Shown piece after piece: positions 33,416-41,235 of a DNA stretch of 44,642 bases. The stretch comes from an uncultured Collinsella sp. Lineage in GTDB: Bacteria > Actinomycetota > Coriobacteriia > Coriobacteriales > Coriobacteriaceae. The stretch covers positions 1 through 44,642 of the forward strand of contig CAADSP010000002.1 in the NCBI GenBank assembly GCA_900751755.1, given 5' to 3'. The notes below the pieces were generated by a model. The model did no database searches, had not been told where the DNA came from, and saw only the letters and a program-made list of their open reading frames with translations. A program made the position numbers and the translations under genes. Within the stretch, counting starts at the first letter, position 1, and each line of letters opens with the position of its first letter.

Positions 33416-33646
33416 GGAAACTGCGTCCCGGAATTTGGCTTCAGAGTGGGATGCGTTTTCCGCTTTGAGGCCGCTTGGGAAAGCACGACTCGGAATCCGG
33501 CGTCAGAATGGGACGTGCTTTCCTTTTTCGGCCTTTGGCGGAAACTGCGTCCCAGATCCCGCGCTCAGAACGGGATGCATTTTCCGGTTGAGGCCTCGAA
33601 CGGAAAATGCATCCCAGTCTTTTGCGAAAAACGGGATGCGCTTTCC
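33416..33646. repeat. Tandem array of four hairpins with exact 62-bp period
   Basis: Left arms start at 33416, 33478, 33540 and 33602, exactly 62 bp apart. Right arms are at 33448-33461, 33510-33523, 33572-33585 and 33633-33646. Typical arms are GGAAACTGCGTCCC and GGGATGCGTTTTCC, with loops of 17-18 nt. Arm sequences differ between units but partly compensate (unit 2 is GGAAAGCACGACTC with GGGACGTGCTTTCC). Each linker contains GGCC. This is the main content of the 434-nt gap between tRNA-Phe and the GH5-like gene; open frames through it are not protein-like. Confidence 0.85.
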
Positions 33647-33835
33647 GGCCGCCTACTTCCGGCGCATATGTACATCTCGGCGCGCCATCTCGGGCCCGCC
33701 CAGATATTCCTCCCGCTTTTGCGCCACTTTACAGACCGTTCGGTCGTCTGTCCGCACGCGCGGGTATACTCAAAACGATACTTTTCCTATGCAATACGAT
33801 GCAGGCTCGGCCTGCACGATCCGAAGGGGGCAGTG

Positions 33836-34897
33836 ATGGAGAGGATACTCGGCGTTAATCTCTCTGGCTGGTTTATTCCCGAGCCTTGGGTGACCCCGTC
33901 GCTATACGCGGCGACCGGTGCATCCAACGCGGCCGAGCTGCAGGAGGCCATGGGCACCGCCGCCTATAACGAGCGCATGCGCCGTCATTACGAGACGTTT
34001 GTGAGCGAGGACGATTTCCGTCGCATGGCGCAGATCGGTCTCAATGCCGTGCGTCTGCCGGTGCCCTGGTATGCCTTTGGCTCGCAGGAGTCCGATGCGT
34101 CCTACATCTCGGTTGTCGACTACATCGACCGTGCAATTGAGTGGGCTGCCAAGTACGACATCCGCGTGCTGCTTGATCTGGCAACTGTGCCCGGTGGCCA
34201 GGGCGATTCCAACGATTCGCCCGCCACGCCGGAGGCTGTCGCCGAGTGGCATTCGTCCACCAACGGCCGTCATGTCGCGCTCGACGTGCTCGAGCGCCTG
34301 GCCGATCGCTACGGCGAGGCCGAGAGCCTGCTGGGCATTGAGCTGCTGGACACGCCGCAGATGAGCGTCCGCAAGAGCCTCTTCACCATGACGGATGGCA
34401 TTCCGGCTCACTACCTGCGCAATTTCTATCGCGATGCCTACGAGCTCGTCCGTTCGTATATGCCCGAGGATAAGATCGTCGTCTTTTCGTCTTCGGGGCA
34501 TCCCAGCGAGTGGAAGCATTTTATGCGCGGCGCCAAGTACAAGAACGTCTACATGGACCTTCACCTGTACCATTACCGCGACGAGTATGCGCTCGATATC
34601 ACGAGCCCCCGCGGGCTGACGACGGCGATTTCGCGCAACAAGCGCGAGCTCAAAGAAGCGATTTCGACTGGGTTCCCCGTGCTGGTGGGCGAATGGTCGG
34701 GCGCGGCGATCTTTGCCAACTCGTCGGTTACGCCCGAGGGCCGCAATGCCTACGAGCGCGTGTTTATCGCCAATCAGCTGGCTTCGTTTGCACCGGCTGC
34801 CGGTTGGTTCTTCCAAACGTGGAAGACCGAGAAGCGCATTGCAGCATGGGACGCCCGCGCGGCGCTCGGTACGCTCGAGCGTGGCATGATTGAATAG
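33836..34897 (+). CDS. GH5-like protein with degraded active site
   Basis: A 353-residue protein clearly related to exo-1,3-beta-glucanases of glycoside hydrolase family 5: LGVNLSGWFIPEPWVTPSLY, VRLPVPWYAF (conserved Arg), YMDLHLYHYRDEY, the nucleophile block VLVGEWSGA (Glu286) and GWFFQTWKTE. Two key positions are changed. The acid/base motif, normally LLNEP, reads LLDTP (Asp172-Thr173), and the histidine of the usual LDLHGAPG block is Ala116. It has no signal peptide. It may be an inactive sugar-binding homologue or use another mechanism. AGGGGG is five bases before the ATG. TATACT at 33765-33770 is a likely -10. Confidence 0.8.
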   Translation: MERILGVNLSGWFIPEPWVTPSLYAATGASNAAELQEAMGTAAYNERMRRHYETFVSEDDFRRMAQIGLNAVRLPVPWYAFGSQESDASYISVVDYIDRAIEWAAKYDIRVLLDLATVPGGQGDSNDSPATPEAVAEWHSSTNGRHVALDVLERLADRYGEAESLLGIELLDTPQMSVRKSLFTMTDGIPAHYLRNFYRDAYELVRSYMPEDKIVVFSSSGHPSEWKHFMRGAKYKNVYMDLHLYHYRDEYALDITSPRGLTTAISRNKRELKEAISTGFPVLVGEWSGAAIFANSSVTPEGRNAYERVFIANQLASFAPAAGWFFQTWKTEKRIAAWDARAALGTLERGMIE

Positions 34898-34903
34898 GTT
34901 GAT

Positions 34904-35782
34904 ATGACGCAAAACAGCGCCCATACGGGCAAACTCTATGTGGTCGGCACGCCCATCGGCAACCTGGGCGACCTGTCCCCGCGCGTTGGCGAGGCTTTTG
35001 CCGCCGCCGATGCCATTTGCTGCGAAGACACGCGTGTGACGTCAAAGCTGCTGATGCACCTGGGCATTTCCAAGCCGCTTGTCCGTTGCGACGAGAATGT
35101 GATCGCCAGCCGCGCCGCCGGCCTGGTCGACCGTCTGCTGGCGGGGGAGACCCTCTCCTTTGCCTCGGACGCCGGCATGCCGAGCGTGTCCGATCCCGGC
35201 CAGGCGCTGGTCGAGGCGGCGCGTGAGGCCGATGTGCCCGTAGAAGTTATCCCCGGGCCCTCCGCTTGCGTCACGGCGCTCGTTTCGTCCGGCATTCCCT
35301 GCGAGCATTTTTTCTTTGAGGGCTTTTTGGGCCGAAAGCACGGCGACCGCGTGCGCCGTTTGCAGCGCCTTGCCGTGGTGCCCGGCGCACTCATCTTCTA
35401 CGAGTCTCCACATCGCATCGTGGCGACGCTCGAGGCCGTGGCAGAGGTTTTTTCCCAGCGTGAGGTTGCCGTCTGCCGCGAGCTCACCAAGCTGCACGAG
35501 GAGGTCTTGCGCGGGCCCGCTGCCCAGCTTGCCGAGGAGCTGCGTGCTCGCGGCGAGGTAAAGGGCGAGATTGCGCTGGTCATCGCGCCGCCGAGCGAGT
35601 ACGAGGAGGCCGGTATCGTGCCGGTTGGCGCCGCGGCAGCGGATCCCGACGAGGCCCTGCGCGAGGATATCCGCGCCGCGCTCGAGGAGGGGGAGCCCGC
35701 GTCTGCGGTGGCCAAGCGCCTGTCTCAGAAGTATTCGCGCCGCAAGCGCGATGTCTATGCCATGGTGCTCGATATGCAATAG
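34904..35782 (+). CDS. rsmI: 16S rRNA (cytidine1402-2'-O)-methyltransferase RsmI
   Basis: A 292-residue tetrapyrrole-methylase-fold enzyme. It has LYVVGTPIGNLGDLSPR at the N-terminus, CCEDTRVTSKLL, SDAGMPSVSDPG, VIPGPSACVTALVSSGIP and FYESPHRI, all typical of RsmI. It methylates the ribose of C1402 in the decoding centre, working with RsmH. It begins six bases after the GH5-like stop with only a weak SD, which suggests translational coupling. It leads a ribosome-maturation block (rsmI-metG-rsmA-tatD) seen in similar order in many Gram-positives. Confidence 0.95.
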   Translation: MTQNSAHTGKLYVVGTPIGNLGDLSPRVGEAFAAADAICCEDTRVTSKLLMHLGISKPLVRCDENVIASRAAGLVDRLLAGETLSFASDAGMPSVSDPGQALVEAAREADVPVEVIPGPSACVTALVSSGIPCEHFFFEGFLGRKHGDRVRRLQRLAVVPGALIFYESPHRIVATLEAVAEVFSQREVAVCRELTKLHEEVLRGPAAQLAEELRARGEVKGEIALVIAPPSEYEEAGIVPVGAAAADPDEALREDIRAALEEGEPASAVAKRLSQKYSRRKRDVYAMVLDMQ

Positions 35783-35851
35783 ATGGAGGATATCCAGCCC
35801 TTGCGCTAGAATCATCCCCTGTATGCAACGTTTTTCTGGAGGACAAACCCC

Positions 35852-37453
35852 ATGGATCAAAGCAAGCCTTCGTTCTTTATCACGACGCCCATCTACTACG
35901 TCAACGCCGACCCGCACCTGGGCACGGCCTATTCCACCATCATCGCCGACGTTCAGGCCCGTTATCGTCGCTCCGCCGGCTATAACGTCAAGTTCCTGAC
36001 CGGCATGGACGAACACGGCGAGAAGGTCGCCGAGGCCGCAGCCAAGCACAACATGACGCCGCAGGAGTGGACTGACAGCCAGGCCCCGCACTTCAAGGAG
36101 CTTTGGAACAAGCTCGAGATCTCCAACGACGACTTCATCCGCACCACCGAGCCGCGCCAGCATCATGCCGTGCAGTACCTGTGGGAGCGCATGAAGGAGT
36201 CCGGCTACCTGTATAAGGGCAGCTACGATGGCTGGTACTGTGTACCCGACGAGACCTACTTCACCGATACGCAGGTCCAGAAGGGCGACGAGGAGTACGG
36301 CAGCGTCGGCCAGCACCTGTGCCCCGACTGCCACCGTCCGCTAGAGCGCGTGCAGGAGGAGTCCTACTTCTTTAAGCTTTCTGCCTTCCAGGACAAGCTG
36401 CTCAAGCTCTATGACGAGCACCCTGACTTTGTCGAGCCTGCGTTCCGTATGAACGAGGTACGCAGCTTTGTCGAGGGCGGCCTTAACGACCTTTCCGTGA
36501 GCCGCACGAGCTTTGACTGGGGCATTCAGGTCCCGTTTGACGAGGGCCACGTGACGTACGTGTGGTTCGATGCGCTGCTCAACTACATGACGGCCGTCGG
36601 CTACGGTGTCGACACCGACGAGGCACGTGCCGAGCTGGCCTATCGCTGGCCTGCGCAGTTCCACATCGTGGGTAAGGACATCATCCGCTTCCACTGCGTC
36701 ATTTGGCCCGCCATGCTCATGGCCATCGGCGAGGCCCTGCCCGAGCACGTCTTTGCCCACGGCTTCCTGACCGTGCGCAATGCCGAGACTGGCAAGGCCG
36801 AGAAGATGTCCAAGAGCCGCGGCAACGCCATCGCTCCGCAGGACGTTATCGACATGCTGGGCGTCGAGGGCTATCGCTACTACTTCATGACCGACGTCGT
36901 CCCCGGTACCGACGGCGCCATCAGCTTCGATCGCATGGAGCAGGTCTACAACGCCGACCTGGCCAACAGCTGGGGCAATCTGATTTCGCGTTCGCTCAAC
37001 ATGAGCGCAAAGTACTTTGACGGCTGCGCCCCGGCTAAACCGGCGTCTGCCGACGCGTTCGACAACCCGCTGGCAAAGATTGCCGATGGCCTGGTCGAGC
37101 GCTACATGACCAAGATGGACGTGCTCGATTACGGTGGAGCTAAGGACGAGGTCATGGAGCTCATCCACGCCGCCAACCACTACATCGAGGACTCCGAGCC
37201 TTGGGCGCTTGCCAAGGACGAGGCCAAGGCTGACGAACTGGCATTTGTGATCTACAACCTGCTCGAGGCCATTCGCATTGCTGCTCACCTGCTGATGCCG
37301 CTCATGCCCCAGACTTCTGTCGAGGCCCTGCGCCGCCTGTCCTGCGAGAACGAGGCCGCGACCGACGACCTCAAGGACATTTGCGCTTGGGGCCTGCTTG
37401 CTGGTGGTCAGCCCGTCGAGAAGGGTGAGCCGCTGTTCCCGCGTCTGGGCTAA
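35852..37453 (+). CDS. metG: Methionyl-tRNA synthetase
   Basis: A 533-residue class I synthetase charging tRNA-Met. The HIGH-like motif is PHLGTAYS and the KMSKS motif is KMSKSRG. The anticodon-binding helical domain covers about 390-530. It has no C-terminal Trbp111-like tRNA-binding extension. In the connective zinc region the first knuckle reads CVPD rather than CxxC, while the second, CPDC, is intact, so a full four-Cys site is missing. The SD CTGGAGGA precedes the ATG. TAGAAT at 35807-35812 may be a -10. Confidence 0.96.
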   Translation: MDQSKPSFFITTPIYYVNADPHLGTAYSTIIADVQARYRRSAGYNVKFLTGMDEHGEKVAEAAAKHNMTPQEWTDSQAPHFKELWNKLEISNDDFIRTTEPRQHHAVQYLWERMKESGYLYKGSYDGWYCVPDETYFTDTQVQKGDEEYGSVGQHLCPDCHRPLERVQEESYFFKLSAFQDKLLKLYDEHPDFVEPAFRMNEVRSFVEGGLNDLSVSRTSFDWGIQVPFDEGHVTYVWFDALLNYMTAVGYGVDTDEARAELAYRWPAQFHIVGKDIIRFHCVIWPAMLMAIGEALPEHVFAHGFLTVRNAETGKAEKMSKSRGNAIAPQDVIDMLGVEGYRYYFMTDVVPGTDGAISFDRMEQVYNADLANSWGNLISRSLNMSAKYFDGCAPAKPASADAFDNPLAKIADGLVERYMTKMDVLDYGGAKDEVMELIHAANHYIEDSEPWALAKDEAKADELAFVIYNLLEAIRIAAHLLMPLMPQTSVEALRRLSCENEAATDDLKDICAWGLLAGGQPVEKGEPLFPRLG

Positions 37454-37491
37454 GACGCAGCGCGCCATATCGGCAATTTGCTGTTTAGATG

Positions 37492-37526
37492 TAAGGGCAT
37501 GGCCGCAACGGTCCATGCCCTTTCGT
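37492..37526 (+). terminator. Terminator between metG and rsmA
   Basis: AAGGGCATGG and CCATGCCCTT form a perfect 10-bp stem around CCGCAACGGT, followed by TCGTTT. Confidence 0.75.
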
Positions 37527-37560
37527 TTCAAGACGCCGCCATCATGCTAAGGAGGCAACT

Positions 37561-38421
37561 ATGACAACTTCGCCTTTGGCAAACCCCACGGCAACAAGGG
37601 AGCTGCTGGAGGAGTTTGGCCTTGCGACCAAGCATCGCCTGGGCCAGAACTTCCTGATCGACAACCATGTGATTGAGCGCATCTGCGAGCTTGCCGAGCT
37701 CACGGGCGATGAGCGCGTGCTCGAGGTTGGCCCGGGCGTTGGTACGCTCACGCTTGCGCTGCTGCAGGAGGCGGCGTGCGTCACGTCGATCGAGGCCGCC
37801 CCCGGGCTGGAGCCGGTGCTCGACGCCCACGCCGCCGACTATGCCAACTTCCGCTTTATCATGGGCGACGCGCTCAAGGTGGGTCCGGAGCAGATTGAGC
37901 AGGCTGCGGGCGGTGAGCCGACGGTGTTTGTCGCGAACCTGCCCTATAACGTGGCGGCGACGATCATCCTGCAGTTCTTCCAGACGATGCCGGCGCTCAA
38001 GCGTGCCGTCGTCATGGTGCAAAAGGAGGTTGCCGATCGCATTGCCGCAGTGCCGGGTAACAAGACCTATGGCGGCTATACGGCAAAGCTCGGCCTGTAT
38101 GCGCAGGTGACGGGTCGCTTTGAGGTGCCGCCGCGCTGCTTTATGCCGGCGCCGCACGTGGACTCGGCCGTCGTGCGTATCGACCGTGTTGACGGCGTGG
38201 TGCCCGAAGGACTCGATCGCGAATTTGTGGCCCGCGTGATTGATGCTGCATTTGCTCAGCGTCGCAAGACCATCCGCAATTCCATGAGCGCCAACGGCTT
38301 TGCCAAGGACGTGCTCGATGCCGCCTTTGAGGCTTGCGGTATCGCACCCACCACGCGCGCCGAGACGCTTGATGTTGCCGACTTTGTCCGCCTGGCCCAG
38401 GAGCTAATCCATGATGCCTAA
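37561..38421 (+). CDS. rsmA: 16S rRNA dimethyladenosine transferase RsmA (KsgA)
   Basis: A 286-residue SAM-dependent enzyme that dimethylates A1518 and A1519 of 16S rRNA. Motif I is VLEVGPGVGTLT, preceded by LGQNFLIDNHVI. Motif IV is ANLPYNVAATIIL. The C-terminal block FAQRRKTIRNSM is diagnostic. AAGGAGG is seven bases before the ATG. Its stop overlaps tatD. Confidence 0.97.
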   Translation: MTTSPLANPTATRELLEEFGLATKHRLGQNFLIDNHVIERICELAELTGDERVLEVGPGVGTLTLALLQEAACVTSIEAAPGLEPVLDAHAADYANFRFIMGDALKVGPEQIEQAAGGEPTVFVANLPYNVAATIILQFFQTMPALKRAVVMVQKEVADRIAAVPGNKTYGGYTAKLGLYAQVTGRFEVPPRCFMPAPHVDSAVVRIDRVDGVVPEGLDREFVARVIDAAFAQRRKTIRNSMSANGFAKDVLDAAFEACGIAPTTRAETLDVADFVRLAQELIHDA

Positions 38422-39328
38422 TGCCGCACGCGTGACGTTTACCAAGAAAAAGAAGACGGTCGCCTGCCCCGTGCCCTTGGCACCGCTTGCCGACACGCAT
38501 GCGCATCTGCTTTCGTTTTGGGGCAAAGATGTGCCCGAGACGCTCGTGCGCGCCAAAGCCGCGGGCGTCGACCTGTTGGTGACGATGTTCGACCCCATCG
38601 CTGACAAACGCAGCGTGACGGATTATAGCGACTGGCTCGTGCGCGAAATTCTGCCGATGCAGGATATCCCGCAGATCAAGTATCTTGCCGGCGTGCATCC
38701 GTATGGCGCGCCGGACTATACCGACGACGTTCACGCACAGGTCGTTGCCGCACTCGATGACCCCTTATGCGCCGGTATTGGCGAAATCGGCCTGGACTAC
38801 CACATGGACTATGACGACGATATCGCGCCGGCACCCCATAACGTGCAGATTGACTGCATGGCGCGCCAGCTCGAGCTTGCCGTGTGCCGTAACGTGCCGG
38901 TGGAGCTGCATCTGCGTCACGAGGACACGGACCAGGAGCGTACCTCGCACGTGGACGCCTACAACGTGCTTCGTGAGGTGGGCGTGCCCCAGGCCGGTTG
39001 TGTGCTGCACTGTTTTGGCGAGGACCGCGCCACGATGGAGCGCTTTGTTGAGCTGGGCTGCTATATCGCCTATGGCGGCGCGGCCACCTTTAAGCGTAAC
39101 GACGCTGTGCGCGAGGCGTTTGCGGCGACCCCGCTCGATCGCATTTTGTTCGAGACGGATTGCCCGTATATGGCGCCGGAGCCGATTCGTGGTCTTGAGT
39201 GCGAGCCGGCAATGATCTCAATTACGGCAAACGCGCTGGTTAACGACCGTGTCGATCGCACAGGTGAGGACGCCGAAACAATCGCGCAAGCCGCTTGGGA
39301 AAATGCCTGCAAACTTTTTCAAAAATAG
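38411..39328 (+). CDS. TatD-family metal-dependent hydrolase
   Basis: A 305-residue TatD-type deoxyribonuclease-like hydrolase. After a roughly 28-residue basic extension come the metal-binding DTHAHL motif, GIGEIGLDYH, VPVELHLRHED and LFETDCPYMAPEPIRG, as in TatD/YcfH. Many members carry Q-L-x-L-A and H-x-R, here RQLELAVCRNVPVELHLR. It overlaps rsmA by 11 nt, with AGGAG upstream, so the two are translationally coupled. A role in DNA repair or tRNA/peptide quality control is known for some members only. Confidence 0.9.
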   Translation: MMPNAARVTFTKKKKTVACPVPLAPLADTHAHLLSFWGKDVPETLVRAKAAGVDLLVTMFDPIADKRSVTDYSDWLVREILPMQDIPQIKYLAGVHPYGAPDYTDDVHAQVVAALDDPLCAGIGEIGLDYHMDYDDDIAPAPHNVQIDCMARQLELAVCRNVPVELHLRHEDTDQERTSHVDAYNVLREVGVPQAGCVLHCFGEDRATMERFVELGCYIAYGGAATFKRNDAVREAFAATPLDRILFETDCPYMAPEPIRGLECEPAMISITANALVNDRVDRTGEDAETIAQAAWENACKLFQK

Positions 39329-39331
39329 TTC

Positions 39332-39360
39332 TTGCGTTCGTGGTGGCGCTCCGTTATTCT
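39332..39360 (+). promoter_or_regulatory. Promoter of tRNA-Leu
   Basis: TTGCGT, a 17-nt spacer and TATTCT; the tRNA begins 12 nt after the -10, so the 5' leader is very short. Confidence 0.65.
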
Positions 39361-39371
39361 AATTCCTGCAC

Positions 39372-39458
39372 GCGGGCGTGGCGGAATTGGCAGACGCGTA
39401 CGGTTCAGGTCCGTATGGGGGCAACCCCATGAAGGTTCAAGTCCTTTCGCCCGCACCA
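39372..39458 (+). tRNA. tRNA-Leu (CAG)
   Basis: An 87-nt class II tRNA with a long variable arm (ATGGGGGCAACCCCAT). The acceptor stem is GCGGGCG/CGCCCGC with discriminator A and encoded CCA. The anticodon loop TTCAGGT gives CAG, decoding CUG. The T-arm is AGGTTCAAGTCC. Confidence 0.96.
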
Positions 39459-39469
39459 TTAAATGAAAG

Positions 39470-39496
39470 AGCTCCCAGCAATGGGGGCTTTTTTGT
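39470..39496 (+). terminator. Terminator of tRNA-Leu
   Basis: AGCTCCC pairs with GGGGGCT around AGCAAT and is followed by TTTTT. An identical copy lies 189 bp downstream. Confidence 0.88.
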
Positions 39497-39500
39497 TATG

Positions 39501-39629
39501 GGCCCATCGCAGGGACTTGAACCTGTGAAGGAGCGAGCGTAAAGAAAACGCGGAGCGTTTTTAGCGAGCTGGCGAGGACGCCGGCAGGCGGCCGAAGCCG
39601 GTGCGGATCCGCGAAGCGGATACGCGGAC
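39501..39629 (+). repeat. tRNA-flanking element, copy A (after tRNA-Leu)
   Basis: The element holds GGACTTGAACCT (39513-39524), the exact reverse complement of 12 nt of the tRNA-Leu T-arm (39433-39444). A 50-bp conserved block follows (39542-39591), including the hairpin AAAACGC-GGA-GCGTTTT plus T. GC-rich palindromic sequence continues to 39629 (for example ATCCGC/GCGGAT). Copy B at the window end shares 48 of the 50 bases. Confidence 0.8.
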
Positions 39630-39746
39630 GTCCTTTCGCCCGCACCATTGAATGAAAGAGCTCCCAGCAATGGGGGCTTTTTTGTTATGCACGATCTCCT
39701 TGGACGGGTATCCTAATGCCAACGTGTGCCTATTAGAGGAGAGACC

Positions 39747-40685
39747 ATGCTGTTGTCCGGTATCATCGCCGCCCTTACCGGCCTTTTGATTCCCATCATC
39801 ATTTTGTTGTTACTGCTTCCCAGCGCCTGCTATGTCGTTGAACAGCAGCATGCCGTGATCATCGAGCGCCTGGGCAAATTTAACCGCATCGTCAACGCGG
39901 GCTTCCACATGAAGGTGCCCGTGATCGACCGCAAGGCCGCCACGGTGAGTCTGCGCACCATGAAAAACGGATTTGGCATCGACGTTAAGACCCAGGACAA
40001 CGTGACCATCGGCCTTGAGGTCTCTGCTCAGTACCACGTGAGCTATGACATGGGTGCCGGCCCGGCAGATTCGGGTATCTACAAGAGCTACTATATGCTG
40101 CAGGAGCCCGTCGATCAGATGCGCGATTTCATCACCGATGCCCTGCGCTCTTCCATCCCTGTCTACACGCTTGATGAGGTCTTTGCCAAGAAGGATGACA
40201 TTGCCAAGGACGTTAATGCCACCGTGTCCGAGCAGATGGCTGCCTACGGCTTCACCCTCGTGTCGACACTCATCACCAAGATCGCACTGCCGACCGAGGT
40301 CGAGAACTCCATGAACGACATCAACGCCGCCCAGCGCAAGCGCGCTGCTGCGCAAGAGCTCGCCGAGGCCGACCGTATCAAGCGTGTCACCGAGGCGACC
40401 GCCGAGGCCGAGGCAATGGAAAAGGCGGGCGAGGGCATCGCTAACCAGCGCAAGGCCATCGCGCTGGGTATCAAAGATTCGCTCGAGATTATCCAGGAGA
40501 CGGGTGTCGGCAACGACGAGGCCAACCAGCTGTTCATGTTTACGCAGTGGTCCGAGATGATGACGGAGTTCGCTCGCACGGGTAAAACCTCGACGGTCGT
40601 GCTGCCGAGCGATTTCTCGCAGTCGGCCTCGATGTTCGAGCAGATGCTGACCGCCGACAAAGTTCAAAACGACTCGAAGGAGTAG
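39747..40685 (+). CDS. SPFH/Band 7 membrane protein (stomatin-like)
   Basis: A 312-residue protein. An N-terminal membrane helix (IIAALTGLLIPIIILLLLL) is followed by the SPFH domain, with YVVEQQHAVIIERLGKFNRI typical of stomatin/HflC-like proteins and a helical, Glu/Ala-rich stretch (about residues 195-235). Such proteins oligomerise in membrane microdomains. No NfeD partner is adjacent. The ATG at 39747 follows AGAGGAGAG; the frame start at 39726 lacks an SD. Confidence 0.9.
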   Translation: MLLSGIIAALTGLLIPIIILLLLLPSACYVVEQQHAVIIERLGKFNRIVNAGFHMKVPVIDRKAATVSLRTMKNGFGIDVKTQDNVTIGLEVSAQYHVSYDMGAGPADSGIYKSYYMLQEPVDQMRDFITDALRSSIPVYTLDEVFAKKDDIAKDVNATVSEQMAAYGFTLVSTLITKIALPTEVENSMNDINAAQRKRAAAQELAEADRIKRVTEATAEAEAMEKAGEGIANQRKAIALGIKDSLEIIQETGVGNDEANQLFMFTQWSEMMTEFARTGKTSTVVLPSDFSQSASMFEQMLTADKVQNDSKE

Positions 40686-40691
40686 GTGCGC

Positions 40692-41162
40692 GTGAAATAC
40701 ACCGTCGTTTGCGTCGGTAAGCTCAAGGAGCGTTTTTGGAAGGATGCCTGCGCCGAGTACACCAAGCGCCTGGGCGCCTATGCCAAGGTGGATATCCGCG
40801 AGGTGGCCGATATCGATCCGGCTAAGGCGGGCGGCGTGGATGCCGCGCGCGACAAGGAGGGAGCGGCGATACTTGCAGCCCTGCCGCCTCGAGCGCATGT
40901 GATTTTGCTGGCCATTGAGGGCAAAGAGCGCTCGAGCGAGGAGCTTTCGGCGCGGCTCGACGATCTTATGCTGCGTGGTAACAGCGACATCGCCTTTGTG
41001 ATTGGCGGATCGGACGGCGTGAGCGATGCCGTGCGCGCACGTGCCGATGAGATGCTCAGCTTTGGGCGCATTACCTTGCCGCACAACCTGGCCCGCGTGG
41101 TGCTGCTGGAGCAGATTTATCGCTCCTGCAAGATCAGCCGCGGCGAGCCGTATCACAAATAG
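40692..41162 (+). CDS. rlmH: 23S rRNA (pseudouridine1915-N3)-methyltransferase RlmH
   Basis: A 156-residue SPOUT-fold methyltransferase. It begins MKYTVVCVGKLKERFW and has ILLAIEGKERSSEELSARL, FVIGGSDGVSDAV, and the C-terminal FGRITLPHNLARVVLLEQIY with GEPYHK, all diagnostic. The GTG at 40692 is preferred over that at 40686 because AAGGAG then has a 9-nt spacing. It is probably in one transcript with the SPFH gene. Confidence 0.96.
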   Translation: MKYTVVCVGKLKERFWKDACAEYTKRLGAYAKVDIREVADIDPAKAGGVDAARDKEGAAILAALPPRAHVILLAIEGKERSSEELSARLDDLMLRGNSDIAFVIGGSDGVSDAVRARADEMLSFGRITLPHNLARVVLLEQIYRSCKISRGEPYHK

Positions 41163-41235
41163 GTCGGCAATACGAAACAATGGCGTGGGACAATAGCTTT
41201 CGTTTTTGAGGAAGCGTCTGAGAGGGCTATGTGAT

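Larger units (their letters stand above)
39441..39689. repeat. 60-bp direct repeat duplicating the tRNA-Leu 3' end and terminator
   Basis: 39441-39500 and 39630-39689 match at 59 of 60 positions. Each copy holds the last 18 nt of tRNA-Leu including CCA plus the terminator. The copies are offset by 189 bp, as if a small unit had duplicated at the tRNA 3' end. No integrase or other gene is present. The 288-nt gap to the next gene is otherwise filled by the tRNA-flanking element. Confidence 0.9.

Noticed and set aside
33416..33646. CRISPR array
   Set aside because: Units diverge from one another, each is itself a hairpin, there are no unique spacers of even length between identical repeats, and no cas genes are present.
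33366..33836. 156-codon frame across the hairpin array
   Set aside because: It is made of the imperfect repeats and has no SD; the repeats are palindromic with RNA-like covariation.
39441..39689. Prophage or integrative element attachment pair
   Set aside because: The enclosed 189 bp has no integrase or any gene; only a cryptic or minimal element remains possible.
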